This document shows positions 28,121 to 36,470 of a stretch of 42,187 nucleotides of DNA, one piece after another. Every line of letters begins with the position of its first letter. The stretch's first letter is position 1. A program made the translations under genes and the position numbers. Origin of the DNA: Emiliania huxleyi CCMP1516 (lineage: Eukaryota; Haptophyta; Isochrysidales; Noelaerhabdaceae); NCBI RefSeq assembly GCF_000372725.1, contig NW_005200385.1:1331-43517 (forward strand), given 5' to 3'. Below the pieces are notes generated by a model. The model was not told where the DNA came from. It ran no database searches and saw only the letters and a list, made by a program, of their open reading frames with translations.

Positions 28121-29704
28121 ATGGCTGAGGCTCCTAGCTCAGGCGCGCCGAAGAAGTGCGCGCCCCCGCTGGTCGTGGGCACGTCTGAGAGCTCGATCAC
28201 CGTCAAGCTCACCGTGCCGGGCAGCTCGGTGCCAATCAGCGACGTTGAGGTGCGGTACACAAGCGCGGCCGACCCGCCTACGTCCGGGCCAAGGGCCAGC
28301 AGCTACTGGGGTGGCGGCAAGGTCACGGTCGAGTCGGTCAAGGACTGCCTGCCGCTGCACGCGCGCAAACCACTCGAACCGACGTCCGAGCACGAGCTCA
28401 CTCTCACTGGGCTCGAGCCGGCAACCACCTACACGGTGCGCTTGCGGGCCAAGGGCTCAAGCGGCCGATGGGGGCAGTTTTCGGCAGCAACGTCGGTCAA
28501 TACCACCGAGCGGCCCGCCGCTGGTGGCTGCGCCGCGGGGGCCGCTTCCAGCGACAGCAGCGGCGCCAGAAGAGAGGAGGATGGCGAGAGCTGCAGGGTG
28601 TGCATGAGCCGCCCTCGCACCGTTCGCAACCAGCCATGCGGCCACGCGACGCTCTGCGAGCTGTGCACCATCAAAGTCATCGACGCGGAGTCGCAGACGT
28701 GCGTGTGCCCGCAGGGGCGCTGTGACGTGACCAGCCTCAAGTTTGTGCCAGCAGCCGTGTGCACGCCGCGGAGAGGCTGCCGCCCTCGCTTACAGCTTGA
28801 TACCTACGAGGCAGCTGCTGACGACGCGGCCTCGCCGGACTTGCCGGCGGACCTCCGACAGGCGGCGGCCCTGCTGGAGCAGGGCGAGCTGCGGCAGGCG
28901 CTGGAGAAGGCCGCCAGTGTAGTTGGTGCGCTTGAGCGGAAGCTGCAAGCCTCGACGGCAGAGCCAGAGCCCACCGGCGAGGCCGGAGCGCGGACGTTTG
29001 CGACGCTGCTCGAGTTTCTGCAGGCAATGCTGGACAGCGACTCGGAGGAGGTGGCGGCAGCCGCGCGTGAACAGGTGCAGCGGTGGGAGGGAGGGGGGGG
29101 GGAGGGGGGGGGGGATGCGGAGGAGGAGGAGGAGGAGGAGGAGGAGGAGGAGGAGGAGGAGTGGGAGTGGGAGGAGGAGCCGGCATACCCGATAGACGAG
29201 GATGGGCACGCGATTGTACCGGACGGCGTGATTGCGCTCGAGGGCAATGCCTTCCGCGACTGCTCCGCCCTCACCGCCGTCACGCTACCGGACAGCCTCA
29301 CCAAGATCGGCGGCAGCGCCTTTTCCGGCTGCTCTGCCCTCACCGCCGTCACGCTGCCGGACAGCCTCACCAAGATCGGCGGCGGCGCCTTCTGCGGCCT
29401 CACCACCGTCACGCTGCCGGACAGCCTCACCTCGATCGGCGACCAAGCCTTCGACGGCTGCGACTCCCTCACCGCCGTCACGCTGCCGGGCAGCCTCACC
29501 TCGATCGGCCGCTGCGCCTTCTACTGCTGCTCCGCCCTCACCGCCGTCACGCTGCCGGATAGCCTCCGCCCTCACAACCGTCACGCTGTCACCCTGCCGA
29601 TCGGCGACGAAGCCTTCCGTGGCTGCCCCCTCGATGCCGAGTCGGCCGCGGCAGTGCGGGCCTTCAACCCTCTCGCGATTGATTATTATTTATCGACTGC
29701 CTAA
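28121..29704 (+). CDS. FN3 / RING-type zinc finger / LRR_5 protein
   Basis: Start at 28121 (MAEAPSSGAPKK) preferred; the frame is open from 28040. Residues about 12-127 form a fibronectin type III domain (ITVKLTVPG ... LTGLEPATTYTVRLRAKGSS). Residues about 158-201 are a C3HC4-like RING (CRVC ... PCGHATLCELC ... CVCPQGRC), suggesting E3 ubiquitin ligase activity. A helical stretch (ALLEQGELRQALEKA) and a Glu tract follow. The C-terminus has five BspA-type LRR_5 repeats (TLPDSLTKIGGSAF-like, ~23 residues). The third lacks about four residues, and the last reads out of its expected frame over SLRPHNRHAVTLP, then returns to IGDEAFRGC. Probably a cytosolic adaptor or ligase with protein-binding repeats. 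Confidence 0.75.
   Translation: MAEAPSSGAPKKCAPPLVVGTSESSITVKLTVPGSSVPISDVEVRYTSAADPPTSGPRASSYWGGGKVTVESVKDCLPLHARKPLEPTSEHELTLTGLEPATTYTVRLRAKGSSGRWGQFSAATSVNTTERPAAGGCAAGAASSDSSGARREEDGESCRVCMSRPRTVRNQPCGHATLCELCTIKVIDAESQTCVCPQGRCDVTSLKFVPAAVCTPRRGCRPRLQLDTYEAAADDAASPDLPADLRQAAALLEQGELRQALEKAASVVGALERKLQASTAEPEPTGEAGARTFATLLEFLQAMLDSDSEEVAAAAREQVQRWEGGGGEGGGDAEEEEEEEEEEEEEEWEWEEEPAYPIDEDGHAIVPDGVIALEGNAFRDCSALTAVTLPDSLTKIGGSAFSGCSALTAVTLPDSLTKIGGGAFCGLTTVTLPDSLTSIGDQAFDGCDSLTAVTLPGSLTSIGRCAFYCCSALTAVTLPDSLRPHNRHAVTLPIGDEAFRGCPLDAESAAAVRAFNPLAIDYYLSTA
29118..29161 (+). repeat. (GAG)n repeat encoding poly-Glu
   Basis: Pure GAG units after a G-rich run, within the FN3/RING/LRR gene; encodes about 15 Glu. 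Confidence 0.9.
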
Positions 29705-29902
29705 GAGAGGCCGTTCCGCGTTCCGCCGCCGTTCGACTGGTATCCCCGTCGCGCCGTTCCCCCCCGCCGCCCAGAGGCTGTGGCCGTGGGCGCCACGAGA
29801 CAGCGGACACCCCCCCTCCGCACATTATGATGTATGTAATAGAAAGGGCCAGAGGCTCAACGCTTTGGTTGACTCACATTACTCTGAACCCGCGCAATGC
29901 GG

Positions 29903-30715
29903 TCAGTCCAGCTGGTCCCCCCAAGCGTAGTAGAACGAGTCGCGTGCGAGCGTCGCAAGCAGACTCAGCAGGACGACCTGGATGCCAAAGCGCGCGCAGT
30001 GGAAGGAGAGGCCGAGCGCAGCGCCGGCGTCCTGGCCGCTCATCACGGCGCCGTGCGTGAACATGTAGATGTTGGCTGGAGTTACCGCGACGGTCAGCAG
30101 GAAGAGGCCGCCAGCGGACGCGGCCGTCAGCAGCCCCCCGACCGGCAGGCCAAGCGCCCCCTCCGCCTCGACGCCGAGCCCGCTGAGCAGGCCGCCGAGC
30201 GCCAGCCCGCCGCCGCCGAGACACTCTGCGACGCCCGTCCACGCCACGTGAAACTCTGCAGAGCCGGGCAGGTACCAGAGGCCCCACGTGCCCACGGGCG
30301 GGTAGATGGCGCGGAACGCCTCCGCGTCGGCAAAGTGGCCGACGCCGGCGGCGAGATAGAGGAGGCCGAGCAGCGGCAGAGCCGCGACGAAATCGCGATG
30401 CAGCTCGGCCGCAGCGGAGCGCGACCCGGCGATCAGCGGCAGGGCACTCTCTCGCGCGGCGTCAAACAGCCGCGTTGTGCCGACCGCGCAGGCGCCGAGG
30501 CTCGCATATGAGCCGACGAAGACCGCTGCCTGCGCAAGCTCCGGCCAGCCGTCGATGCCCGACGAGTCAACCATGCACGGCCTCGCCGCACGCGGCGGCG
30601 CTAGCCGCGGCGCCAGCCGCACGGGAGTGGGCACGTGAGTGAACGTGAAGGCAGGCGCCGGAGCAAACGCAGAGGCGGTCACTACGCTCAGAATGAGCGA
30701 CATAGGAAGGGGCAA
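29903..30715 (-). CDS. Plastid-targeted DoxX-like membrane protein
   Basis: 270 residues. Residues 1-15 are a hydrophobic signal ending in ASAFAP, the bipartite plastid-targeting motif of algae with secondary red plastids (cleavage before Phe), then an Arg/Pro/Ala-rich transit region to about 48. The mature part has about four hydrophobic helices and the segments AGVGHFADAEAFRAIYPP, GTWGLWYLPGSAEFH and TPANIYMFTHGAVM, which match the DoxX-like family. No enzymatic role is known for such eukaryotic members; thylakoid or envelope location is inferred. Convergent with the FN3/RING gene (about 200 nt between stops). Confidence 0.75.
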   Translation of the reverse strand: MPLPMSLILSVVTASAFAPAPAFTFTHVPTPVRLAPRLAPPRAARPCMVDSSGIDGWPELAQAAVFVGSYASLGACAVGTTRLFDAARESALPLIAGSRSAAAELHRDFVAALPLLGLLYLAAGVGHFADAEAFRAIYPPVGTWGLWYLPGSAEFHVAWTGVAECLGGGGLALGGLLSGLGVEAEGALGLPVGGLLTAASAGGLFLLTVAVTPANIYMFTHGAVMSGQDAGAALGLSFHCARFGIQVVLLSLLATLARDSFYYAWGDQLD

Positions 30716-30876
30716 CCACTATGTGGTGTGCCAACTCCATGTGTCATGCACACCCACACACAGACCAGGGTTCCAACTTTTTGAGGGTATGGTAAAACTC
30801 TACCGAGCATCCCTCCTGACCATCCACCCCTCCTGTATCTTTGCGTCGCCGTGCCCAGCCACCAAGAACTCTGTTT

Positions 30877-31593
30877 TCATCTGGTCTTTCGCAGGGGTGC
30901 GCCGGGCACCGCACTGCCAAACAGCCACGGGTCGAGGAGCATCAGCAGGCCCAACCAGCAGGAGATCCAACACCAGCGCGAGCCAAACACGCCGTTGCCG
31001 ACAGTCAGGTACACGCCCAGCGCCAGCGAGCTACCCGCAATGGCGAACGTGGCGCCCGCGGCCAAAGGTTTCATGGCCAGCAAGGGCGCAGTGATGGCAG
31101 CGACCCACATGCAGATCAGGGGCTCCGGTATCTGCCTCTCGGTTGAGATCCATCGCAGCGCAGTGTGCTGCACTGTCGTGCAGTATGGCCTCGGCCCGAA
31201 GTAGGCGGGCGCGCGTAGGTGTGCGATGGGGCCGACCCACGCGATCCCGACCATCAGGAGGCACCATCGCCAAGCCGGTGAGAGTTGGACGTCGTGGAGT
31301 GAGAGGCGGTATATGCCTGCGCAGGCCCACTGAACATATATTTCTCCGGTCAGCAGCGACGGGAGAATCCACGTCGACAGCGCGACATTGGTGGCGCTGC
31401 AGCGATCGTTGACAGGATCGGTTGCCCAGAGCGCCGCCTCCAGCCATTGCATCGAGCTGAAGGTGAACAGGAATATGGCGTGCCAACGATCGCGGTGAGT
31501 GGTGCGGCGGCGGAAAAGATAGTACGCGCAGACATACGAGAGCGCGCCAGTAGCGAGTGAGGCGCGAAGGGACCAGCACATCCCACGACACAA
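30877..31593 (-). CDS. Multi-pass membrane protein, unrecognised family
   Basis: 238 residues with about seven hydrophobic segments (roughly 11-27, 38-56, 68-92, 107-124, 158-175, 178-196, 205-225). A distinctive stretch HAIFLFTFSSMQWLEAALW in the second segment and GSRWCWISCW near the end would be useful family signatures; I recall similar text in algal and giant-virus membrane proteins but cannot name a function. No introns are needed. Divergently arranged with the PILS-like transporter, sharing a 233-nt upstream region. Confidence 0.6.
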   Translation of the reverse strand: MCRGMCWSLRASLATGALSYVCAYYLFRRRTTHRDRWHAIFLFTFSSMQWLEAALWATDPVNDRCSATNVALSTWILPSLLTGEIYVQWACAGIYRLSLHDVQLSPAWRWCLLMVGIAWVGPIAHLRAPAYFGPRPYCTTVQHTALRWISTERQIPEPLICMWVAAITAPLLAMKPLAAGATFAIAGSSLALGVYLTVGNGVFGSRWCWISCWLGLLMLLDPWLFGSAVPGAPLRKTR

Positions 31594-31826
31594 GTCAATG
31601 GCGCGCTCCTACGTGGCGCGTCAGGACTCCGAGTTCGGGAGATCGGCGAGATTGCGAAGATGTAACGGTCGCGCAGAAGAAAAGGGAAGCCAGATGTGCG
31701 CGAATTCTTCTTTCACTGAGATAAACGGCCAGGCCACGACGGCCAGCCCTGCCGACGTCGGCCTCGCCGCTGACGACTGCCTCGCTGCTGACCCTTCGCT
31801 CCTGATAACGCCCGGCGTGGTAGGCC
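31594..31826. promoter_or_regulatory. Divergent intergenic region
   Basis: Separates start codons on opposite strands (31593 minus, 31827 plus), so it should hold both promoters. No TATA box is clear; a GCGCGAATTCTTC motif at about 31699 resembles the AATTCTT motif near other genes. Confidence 0.4.
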
Positions 31827-33446
31827 ATGTCCACGACACTGTCGCTGGCTGGCGTCGCGGCCGCCGCGGCGCTCAAGGTCGTCATCGCTGGCGCAGCCGG
31901 CGGCCTCACAGCCCGCAGGCTCCGCTTGGACGCGCGAGTGCTCACGGCGCTGTCGGAGGTCAACAAGGAGCTCTTCATCCCGCTCATGATCTTCACGTCC
32001 TGCGCCGAGGGCATCACGGCGTCGATGCTGACCCACCTGAAGGGCGTTCCCGTCATGAGCCTCGCCTTCATGCTCAATGGCCTCGTGTGCGGACAGCTGG
32101 CCGCCCGCCTCACAGCTGCGCCGCGAGCGGCACGTCCAATCACCACCGCCCTGTGCGGCTTCTCCAACGTGGTCGGGCTCCCGCTGCCGCTGCTGCTATC
32201 CATCACAGCCGCGGTTCCGGCGCTCGCTGGACCCGCAGATCCATCACTGCCAGAGGCGCATGCGCAGAGCCTCGAGTCGCGCACGCTCTCCTACCTCTTC
32301 CTCGTCAACGTCGTCATGAGCGTGTGCATGTGGGTGTGTGCTCCGCGCATGCTCGCCGCCGCCGCCGCCATCGCCGAGACCGACGCGCAGCCGTCCGTCG
32401 CCGGCGGCGGAGGCTACACGCCAGGACTGCCATACCGTCGCTGTGTGAGCGCCCGGTCTTCCGCCGCCGACAGCAGCCCGATGCTGGCGGCCGGTGCGGC
32501 CGTTGGGCCGGTGGCGATCGAGATGCAGCCCTCCGGAGACTGCACTGCCGCCGCAGCCGCTTGTGCCGCGGCTGGTGCGAGCGAGCCTCCGCTCGGGCTG
32601 CAGAGGGGCGGCCGGCCGGGCGCAGAGCCGTCCGATCCCGGCAGAGGGGCGCCGTCGGGTCCTGGGGGTCCTGGGAGAGCAGCGCAAAGTGGTCCTGGGA
32701 GTCCTGGGAGAGCAGCGCAAAGCGGCGGCAGGCTGGGGAAGACGGCGTGCCATGCTCCTCGACCGCCGCCAGCCGCTCGCTGTACGCGCCGCCTGGCCTC
32801 TTGCTTTGCACCGCTGCTGACCCGCCCGGCGCTGGCTTCGCTGGCGGGGGTGGCGACGGGCGCCACGCCGCTGCGCAGGCTGGTGGTGACTACGGGCACC
32901 GCTGCGGTTCCTCGTCCTAGAAGCTGAATACGTACTCTTGTCTCCCAACCCGCGCTCGAGAGGGCATATACCCCGCCGTATTCGACCGTATTCAGCCGTC
33001 TTCGCACAAAAAACACAACCCCGGACCCAAGACGCACACGCACAGGCAGTCGAGAAGCCGACGTCACTGTCCTCGTAGCCCCTCGTCTTCACGCGGTGCT
33101 CTGAGTACTACACCGCACAAGACCGCCATCCCGCCCCGATGTCGGCGTATGCAGCACACATAGGCTCCTCCTCGACGTCGGAGTCATGCTGGGCCGAGGG
33201 GCGATCCCGCTCCTCTAGACCTCGCCTAGACCTTTCCTGGACCCTTCCTGGAACCTTCCTGGAACCTTCCTGTAGGCGATCCCGCTCATTTGTCTCACCC
33301 TCGGGGCATCGCTTTTGGTTGGCCGGGCTGCCGACGACACCACCCCGGTCGGTGGAGCAGGCGAACACGGCGGCGGCGCAGGCGGTGGCGGCGGCGGCGG
33401 CGCAGGCGGTGGCGGCGGCGGCGGCGGCGGCGATAAAGTCGGCGGC

Positions 33447-33479
<33 letters not shown>

Positions 33480-33860
33480 AGCGGCGGCCCGGGCGGCCTC
33501 CTCTTCTCCGGCGCCACGACCCGGCTTGTGCTCGTTGCAAAGCTGCTCGTCGTGCCCGCCGCAAACCTTGGTGTCGTCCTTGCGGCGTTGCGCCTCGGGC
33601 TGCTACCGCCAGCGGGCTCCAACCCGCTGCTGCCCGTGGTGCTGCTGATCGTCGGCGGCTCGCCCACCGCCATGAACATGTCCACCATCTCGACGCTCTC
33701 GGGGGTCGGCCAGCGAGAGGTCGCGACCGTACTTTTCTGGCAGTACTGTCTAGCGGGCGTGACGATGTCGCTCTGGGCGACGGTGGGGCTGGCCCTCTTT
33801 TTGCCCGACGGTGGTGGTGCAGGGGCGGAGGAGATCGAGCTCGGGAGTGGCGATCTCTGA
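31827..33860 (+). CDS. PILS / auxin-efflux-carrier-like transporter, 3 exons
   Basis: Exons 31827-32878, 33164-33200 and 33276-33860 give 557 residues in a continuous frame. The N-terminal half has hydrophobic helices with KELFIPLMIFTSCAEGI and GFSNVVGLPLPLLL, as in the membrane transport protein (PF03547) family. A long Gly/Ser/Pro-rich cytosolic loop follows. The rejoined part reads LLLDVGVMLGRGAIPLICLT and LGASL. The C-terminus (GGSPTAMNMSTISTLSGVGQ, LFWQYCLAGVTMSLWATVG) is very close to the end of plant PILS proteins. Substrate could be auxin-like or another organic anion; membrane likely ER. Exon 3 also encodes an unusual ~40-residue near-pure Gly insertion between helices. Confidence 0.75.
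32879..33163 (+). other. Predicted 285-nt GC-AG intron
   Basis: Donor CGCAG|GCTGGT, acceptor CACATAG|GCTCCT. Removal gives TPLRRLLLDVGVMLG in frame. Confidence 0.55.
33201..33275 (+). other. 75-nt GC-AG intron with exact 12-bp duplication
   Basis: The intron begins GCGATCCCGCTC (33201-33212) and the next exon begins with the same 12 bases (33276-33287); the preceding G is also shared. The body is tandem CCTTCCTGGAA-type repeats ending TGTAG. Removal restores GRGAIPLICLT. The body is the reverse complement of the repeat family at 39391-40002. Confidence 0.8.
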
Positions 33861-33884
33861 GCGTGTGATGTGATTGAATGATGT

Positions 33885-33890
33885 AATAAA
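33885..33890 (+). terminator. Candidate polyadenylation hexamer AATAAA
   Basis: Lies 25 nt after the stop of the PILS-like gene, in TGATGTAATAAAAAAC. Confidence 0.45.
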
Positions 33891-34262
33891 AAACAGACAC
33901 CTCTACTGTGAGATGATGAGTAAAAAAAGGAACAGCAGCAGGTCGTGTGTACGACAGGTCCCCGCCGCCCGGCGCAGGCGGCAGGGCCGTCCGCGCTCTT
34001 CTACTTCGGCAGGCGGCGAACCAGCTCCTGAGTAACAAACTTTCGCACGCTCAGCACCTCGATGAGGTCACATGGACCACCAAGAACTGGCACAGAACTG
34101 GCACGGGCTGCAGATGCAGCGACTGTCTGTCGTTCATCGTCGTTCTCCCGCACAGACCACACCGCCGTGGCTCGCGGGAGTCGCTTAGGCGGCTCCCGTG
34201 GTGTACCTGTGTTAGTGCTAGTGCGCGCCAGTCCCGTGCCCAGTGTCGTGCGAGGTGGTCGC
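33891..34262. other. Intergenic with dispersed repeat copy D
   Basis: No gene recognised before 34263; the right half is the dispersed repeat at 34179-34260. Confidence 0.5.
34179..34260 (+). repeat. Dispersed repeat, copy D
   Basis: GTCGCTTAGGCGGCTCCC, GTGTACCTGTGTTAGTGC, GTGCGCGCCAGTCCC and GTGTCGTGCGAGG aligned with copy B at 7072-7167. GGGAG/CTCCC arms allow a hairpin. Confidence 0.8.
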
Positions 34263-34670
34263 TACCCAACGGCAACGCGGCCAAAGGATATCCACCTCGA
34301 AGCCAAAAATTCTTCAAGTCGGGTTTCTTCCGCCGAGTGGCGCGCCGCGTGTCTCGCGAGGCAGGCGGTAGGCGACGCGGCGTACGCCGCGGCGCATGCT
34401 GCTGGCGCTTCGCGGGCTGAGGCGTGCGACGCCGCCGTGCGGGCGGTGAGGGCGGACAGGGTTGAGGCTCGGTCCTCATTCCTCGTGCGCGCTGGGTGGT
34501 ACGGCTCCGGCCGTGATGGGGGCGGGGAGGGGTCGGGGGCGACGGCCGCACGGAATCGCCGCCGGCGGGGGGCGAGGGCGCGGGCGAAGGAGGAGGAGCC
34601 AGAGCCCGGGGAGGATTGGGAGGGGGAGGAGCGGCCGGAGGAGCACGCCGGCCTCTTTGACGACCCGTAA
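34263..34670 (+). CDS. Small Ala/Arg-rich protein with acidic tail, unrecognised
   Basis: An open frame continues from upstream of the repeat and has no Met after it, so the true start or exon junction is unknown. It reads SAEWRAACLARQAVGDAAY, then AAHAAGASRAEACDAAVRAV, a basic stretch (ARNRRRRGARARAKEEE) and an acidic end (EDWEGEERPEEHAGLFDDP). The helix-forming Ala pattern and charge polarity look coding; no family recognised. Confidence 0.35.
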   Translation, partial: YPTATRPKDIHLEAKNSSSRVSSAEWRAACLARQAVGDAAYAAAHAAGASRAEACDAAVRAVRADRVEARSSFLVRAGWYGSGRDGGGEGSGATAARNRRRRGARARAKEEEPEPGEDWEGEERPEEHAGLFDDP

Positions 34671-34693
34671 GGGGCCGTCGCCTGCTGTGCCAT

Positions 34694-34750
34694 TTGTAGT
34701 GCCAGTCCGAGCCAGTCTGCTGTGAGAGGGGCTTGTGTGGTAAAATTCTT
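34694..34750 (+). repeat. Dispersed element, copy E
   Basis: AGTCCGAGCCAGTCTGCTGT then GAGAGGGGCTTGT (34704-34736), 32/33 identical to 18381-18413, followed by AAAATTCTT. It lies 24 nt after one stop codon and about 145 nt before the next proposed start. Confidence 0.9.
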
Positions 34751-34895
34751 CCGCCAAAAACGGGTTCCGGAGGCTCCGGTTTTCGAGGAGGTGTCTAGGA
34801 GGGCGAAGGTGGGGTGGGCCGGTCGAGCGGGCGGCACGAGGGCCGGGCGAGGCGGCGGGCCCAACACGGCAGCGCTTGTCGTCGACGGCGCCCAC

Positions 34896-36203
34896 ATGAG
34901 CTCGGAGGAGGACGAGAAGCCCGCAGCGCGCCAAATCACCTTCTCGCTCGAGGACGGGACCGTGCTTTGGGAGGGCACGGCCGAAACGTTTGGCCCCAGG
35001 CCGTTCGTGCAGCTGGCCGACGAGGCCGGCAAGAAGTACATCTTCAAGAATATAAACCGTGAAGCATTCGCATTCTTAAGCAAAGGAGGAGCAGGCGAAA
35101 TCAAGGCGCTCACGCTCGCCACCATCGATACCTCCCTGCGCCTCGCCAGCGGCACGGGCGTCAAGCAAGCCGTGGTCCAGCTCGGCGGCTCAGTGAAGGA
35201 GCCGACGACCCTTGAAGGTGCGGTCGCGCCGCTCGCTGGCTTCCGAGGTGGTCTTTATAAGGACTGCGTCTTCGACGTGAGTGCACAGAAGGACGCTAAG
35301 GCCGCGACTTCGTTGGCAGACATCATCAACCATGAAGACGACTGTGACAGGCTGGATGCTATAACGACCGACTCCTTCCAGCGCTTCGCCTTCTTGATCA
35401 TGATCGGGCGCGTCGGCACGATCAACCTCGATGACGTTTTGGTGCGCCCCGCGGAGGGCGGCGGCCTGGCTCTCGTGTACGGCGACGTGAAGAAGGTCGG
35501 CTGGCACAATTATCTGAAAAAGTCGGGCGTGTACGACGAGGAAGCGCGTGAGTTCCGCGATGGAGGCCCGCTGGATGAGTTACGCCCCGTGCTCCAGTGC
35601 GTGACGGCGCGCATGGCCAAGTCGGATGAGTACGAGCAAGTCGAATGGAGCGAGGACTACGGCTGGCGCGACGAGGATGGCCGCGACCGTCGCGACGGCG
35701 CTCATATGTGGGTGGAGTGGGAGCAGCGTCCGCTCGCTCCGTCCGTCGCGCAGCTTTTGACGTCGTGGACGGAGGCCGAGATCGATTCCGCCCTTGGCGC
35801 GAAGGAGAGCGCCGCCGTCGCTTTCAAGGAGGCGTTCCTGCGCCTCAACGAGCAGAAGCTCGCGGCCGCCGAGGTTTGCTCGTCCAGCGAGGGGCCATCC
35901 GATGGCGGGTCGAGCGAGAGCGGTGAGAGCAAGAAGCAAAAGCGCGTCGAAGCGCGGGCGGAGGCGGCGGCAGAGGCGGAGGCGAAGTGGAAGGCGCACA
36001 TGAAGGAGCGTCTGCTCGCCCTGCAGGCCAAGGTCCGCGCCGGCGCGCGACCAAGCATGAGCGTCATCAACCTGATGCTGCGCAAGAAACCGGAGGTGGC
36101 GGCGGCGGCCACCGCTGCCGCAGCAGCACCAGTTGCCCTGACCGATGAGGAGCGCCGCCGCAAAGCCGAGCTAGAAGCCGCAGCTGGGCTGGTGCCGGGG
36201 TGA
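34896..36203 (+). CDS. Unrecognised soluble protein, 435 residues
   Basis: Start chosen at 34896 (MSSEEDEKPAARQ); the frame is open upstream into the dispersed element. The body has well-formed strand/helix text (ITFSLEDGTVLWEGTAETFG, KKYIFKNINREAFAFL, GGLYKDCVFDVSAQKDA, FAFLIMIGRVGTINLDDVLV, LALVYGDVKKVGWHNYL) and good GC3 codon bias, so it is very likely a real gene. The D-x-x-x-R ... N-L-D-D-V pattern vaguely recalls kinase-like ATP-grasp cores, but I would not assign that. The C-terminal third is charged and helical (KKQKRVEARAEAAAEAEAKW). No intron is needed. Confidence 0.55.
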   Translation: MSSEEDEKPAARQITFSLEDGTVLWEGTAETFGPRPFVQLADEAGKKYIFKNINREAFAFLSKGGAGEIKALTLATIDTSLRLASGTGVKQAVVQLGGSVKEPTTLEGAVAPLAGFRGGLYKDCVFDVSAQKDAKAATSLADIINHEDDCDRLDAITTDSFQRFAFLIMIGRVGTINLDDVLVRPAEGGGLALVYGDVKKVGWHNYLKKSGVYDEEAREFRDGGPLDELRPVLQCVTARMAKSDEYEQVEWSEDYGWRDEDGRDRRDGAHMWVEWEQRPLAPSVAQLLTSWTEAEIDSALGAKESAAVAFKEAFLRLNEQKLAAAEVCSSSEGPSDGGSSESGESKKQKRVEARAEAAAEAEAKWKAHMKERLLALQAKVRAGARPSMSVINLMLRKKPEVAAAATAAAAAPVALTDEERRRKAELEAAAGLVPG

Positions 36204-36470
36204 AGTGTCGAGCCTGTCTGCTGTGAGAGAGAGTTGGCTTTCAAAAATTCTTTTCCTAGCACGCGCCAGTCCGCACCTGTGTCGAGCCTGTCTGCTGTAA
36301 AAAAGAAAGAAAACGGACAAGCCAAGGGAGGGATGGGAGGACGGCACGCCGCCACCACACAGGGATTGTCTGCTGTGTGAGAGATAGTTGTTCTCATTAA
36401 TTCTTTTCCGAGTGTGTAAAAATTCTTTTCCAAGTGGCGGTTACTACTCCGCCGGCCGCATTGCAGCCGC
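36204..36470 (+). repeat. Cluster of dispersed-element copies
   Basis: GTGTCGAGCCTGTCTGCTGT occurs at 36205-36224 and 36279-36298. CTGCTGTGAGAGAGAG with AAAAATTCTTTT follows at 36219-36255. Another CTGCTGTG...ATTAATTCTTTT lies at 36369-36407, and AAAAATTCTTTT again at 36418-36429. The inverted partner of 8926-8988 lies at 36301-36365. Confidence 0.8.

Noticed and set aside
28737..29499. Minus-strand Pro/Leu-rich and Ser-rich frames opposite the RING/LRR gene
   Set aside because: Antisense of the poly-Glu and LRR_5 repeats; the sense frame has FN3 and RING motifs.
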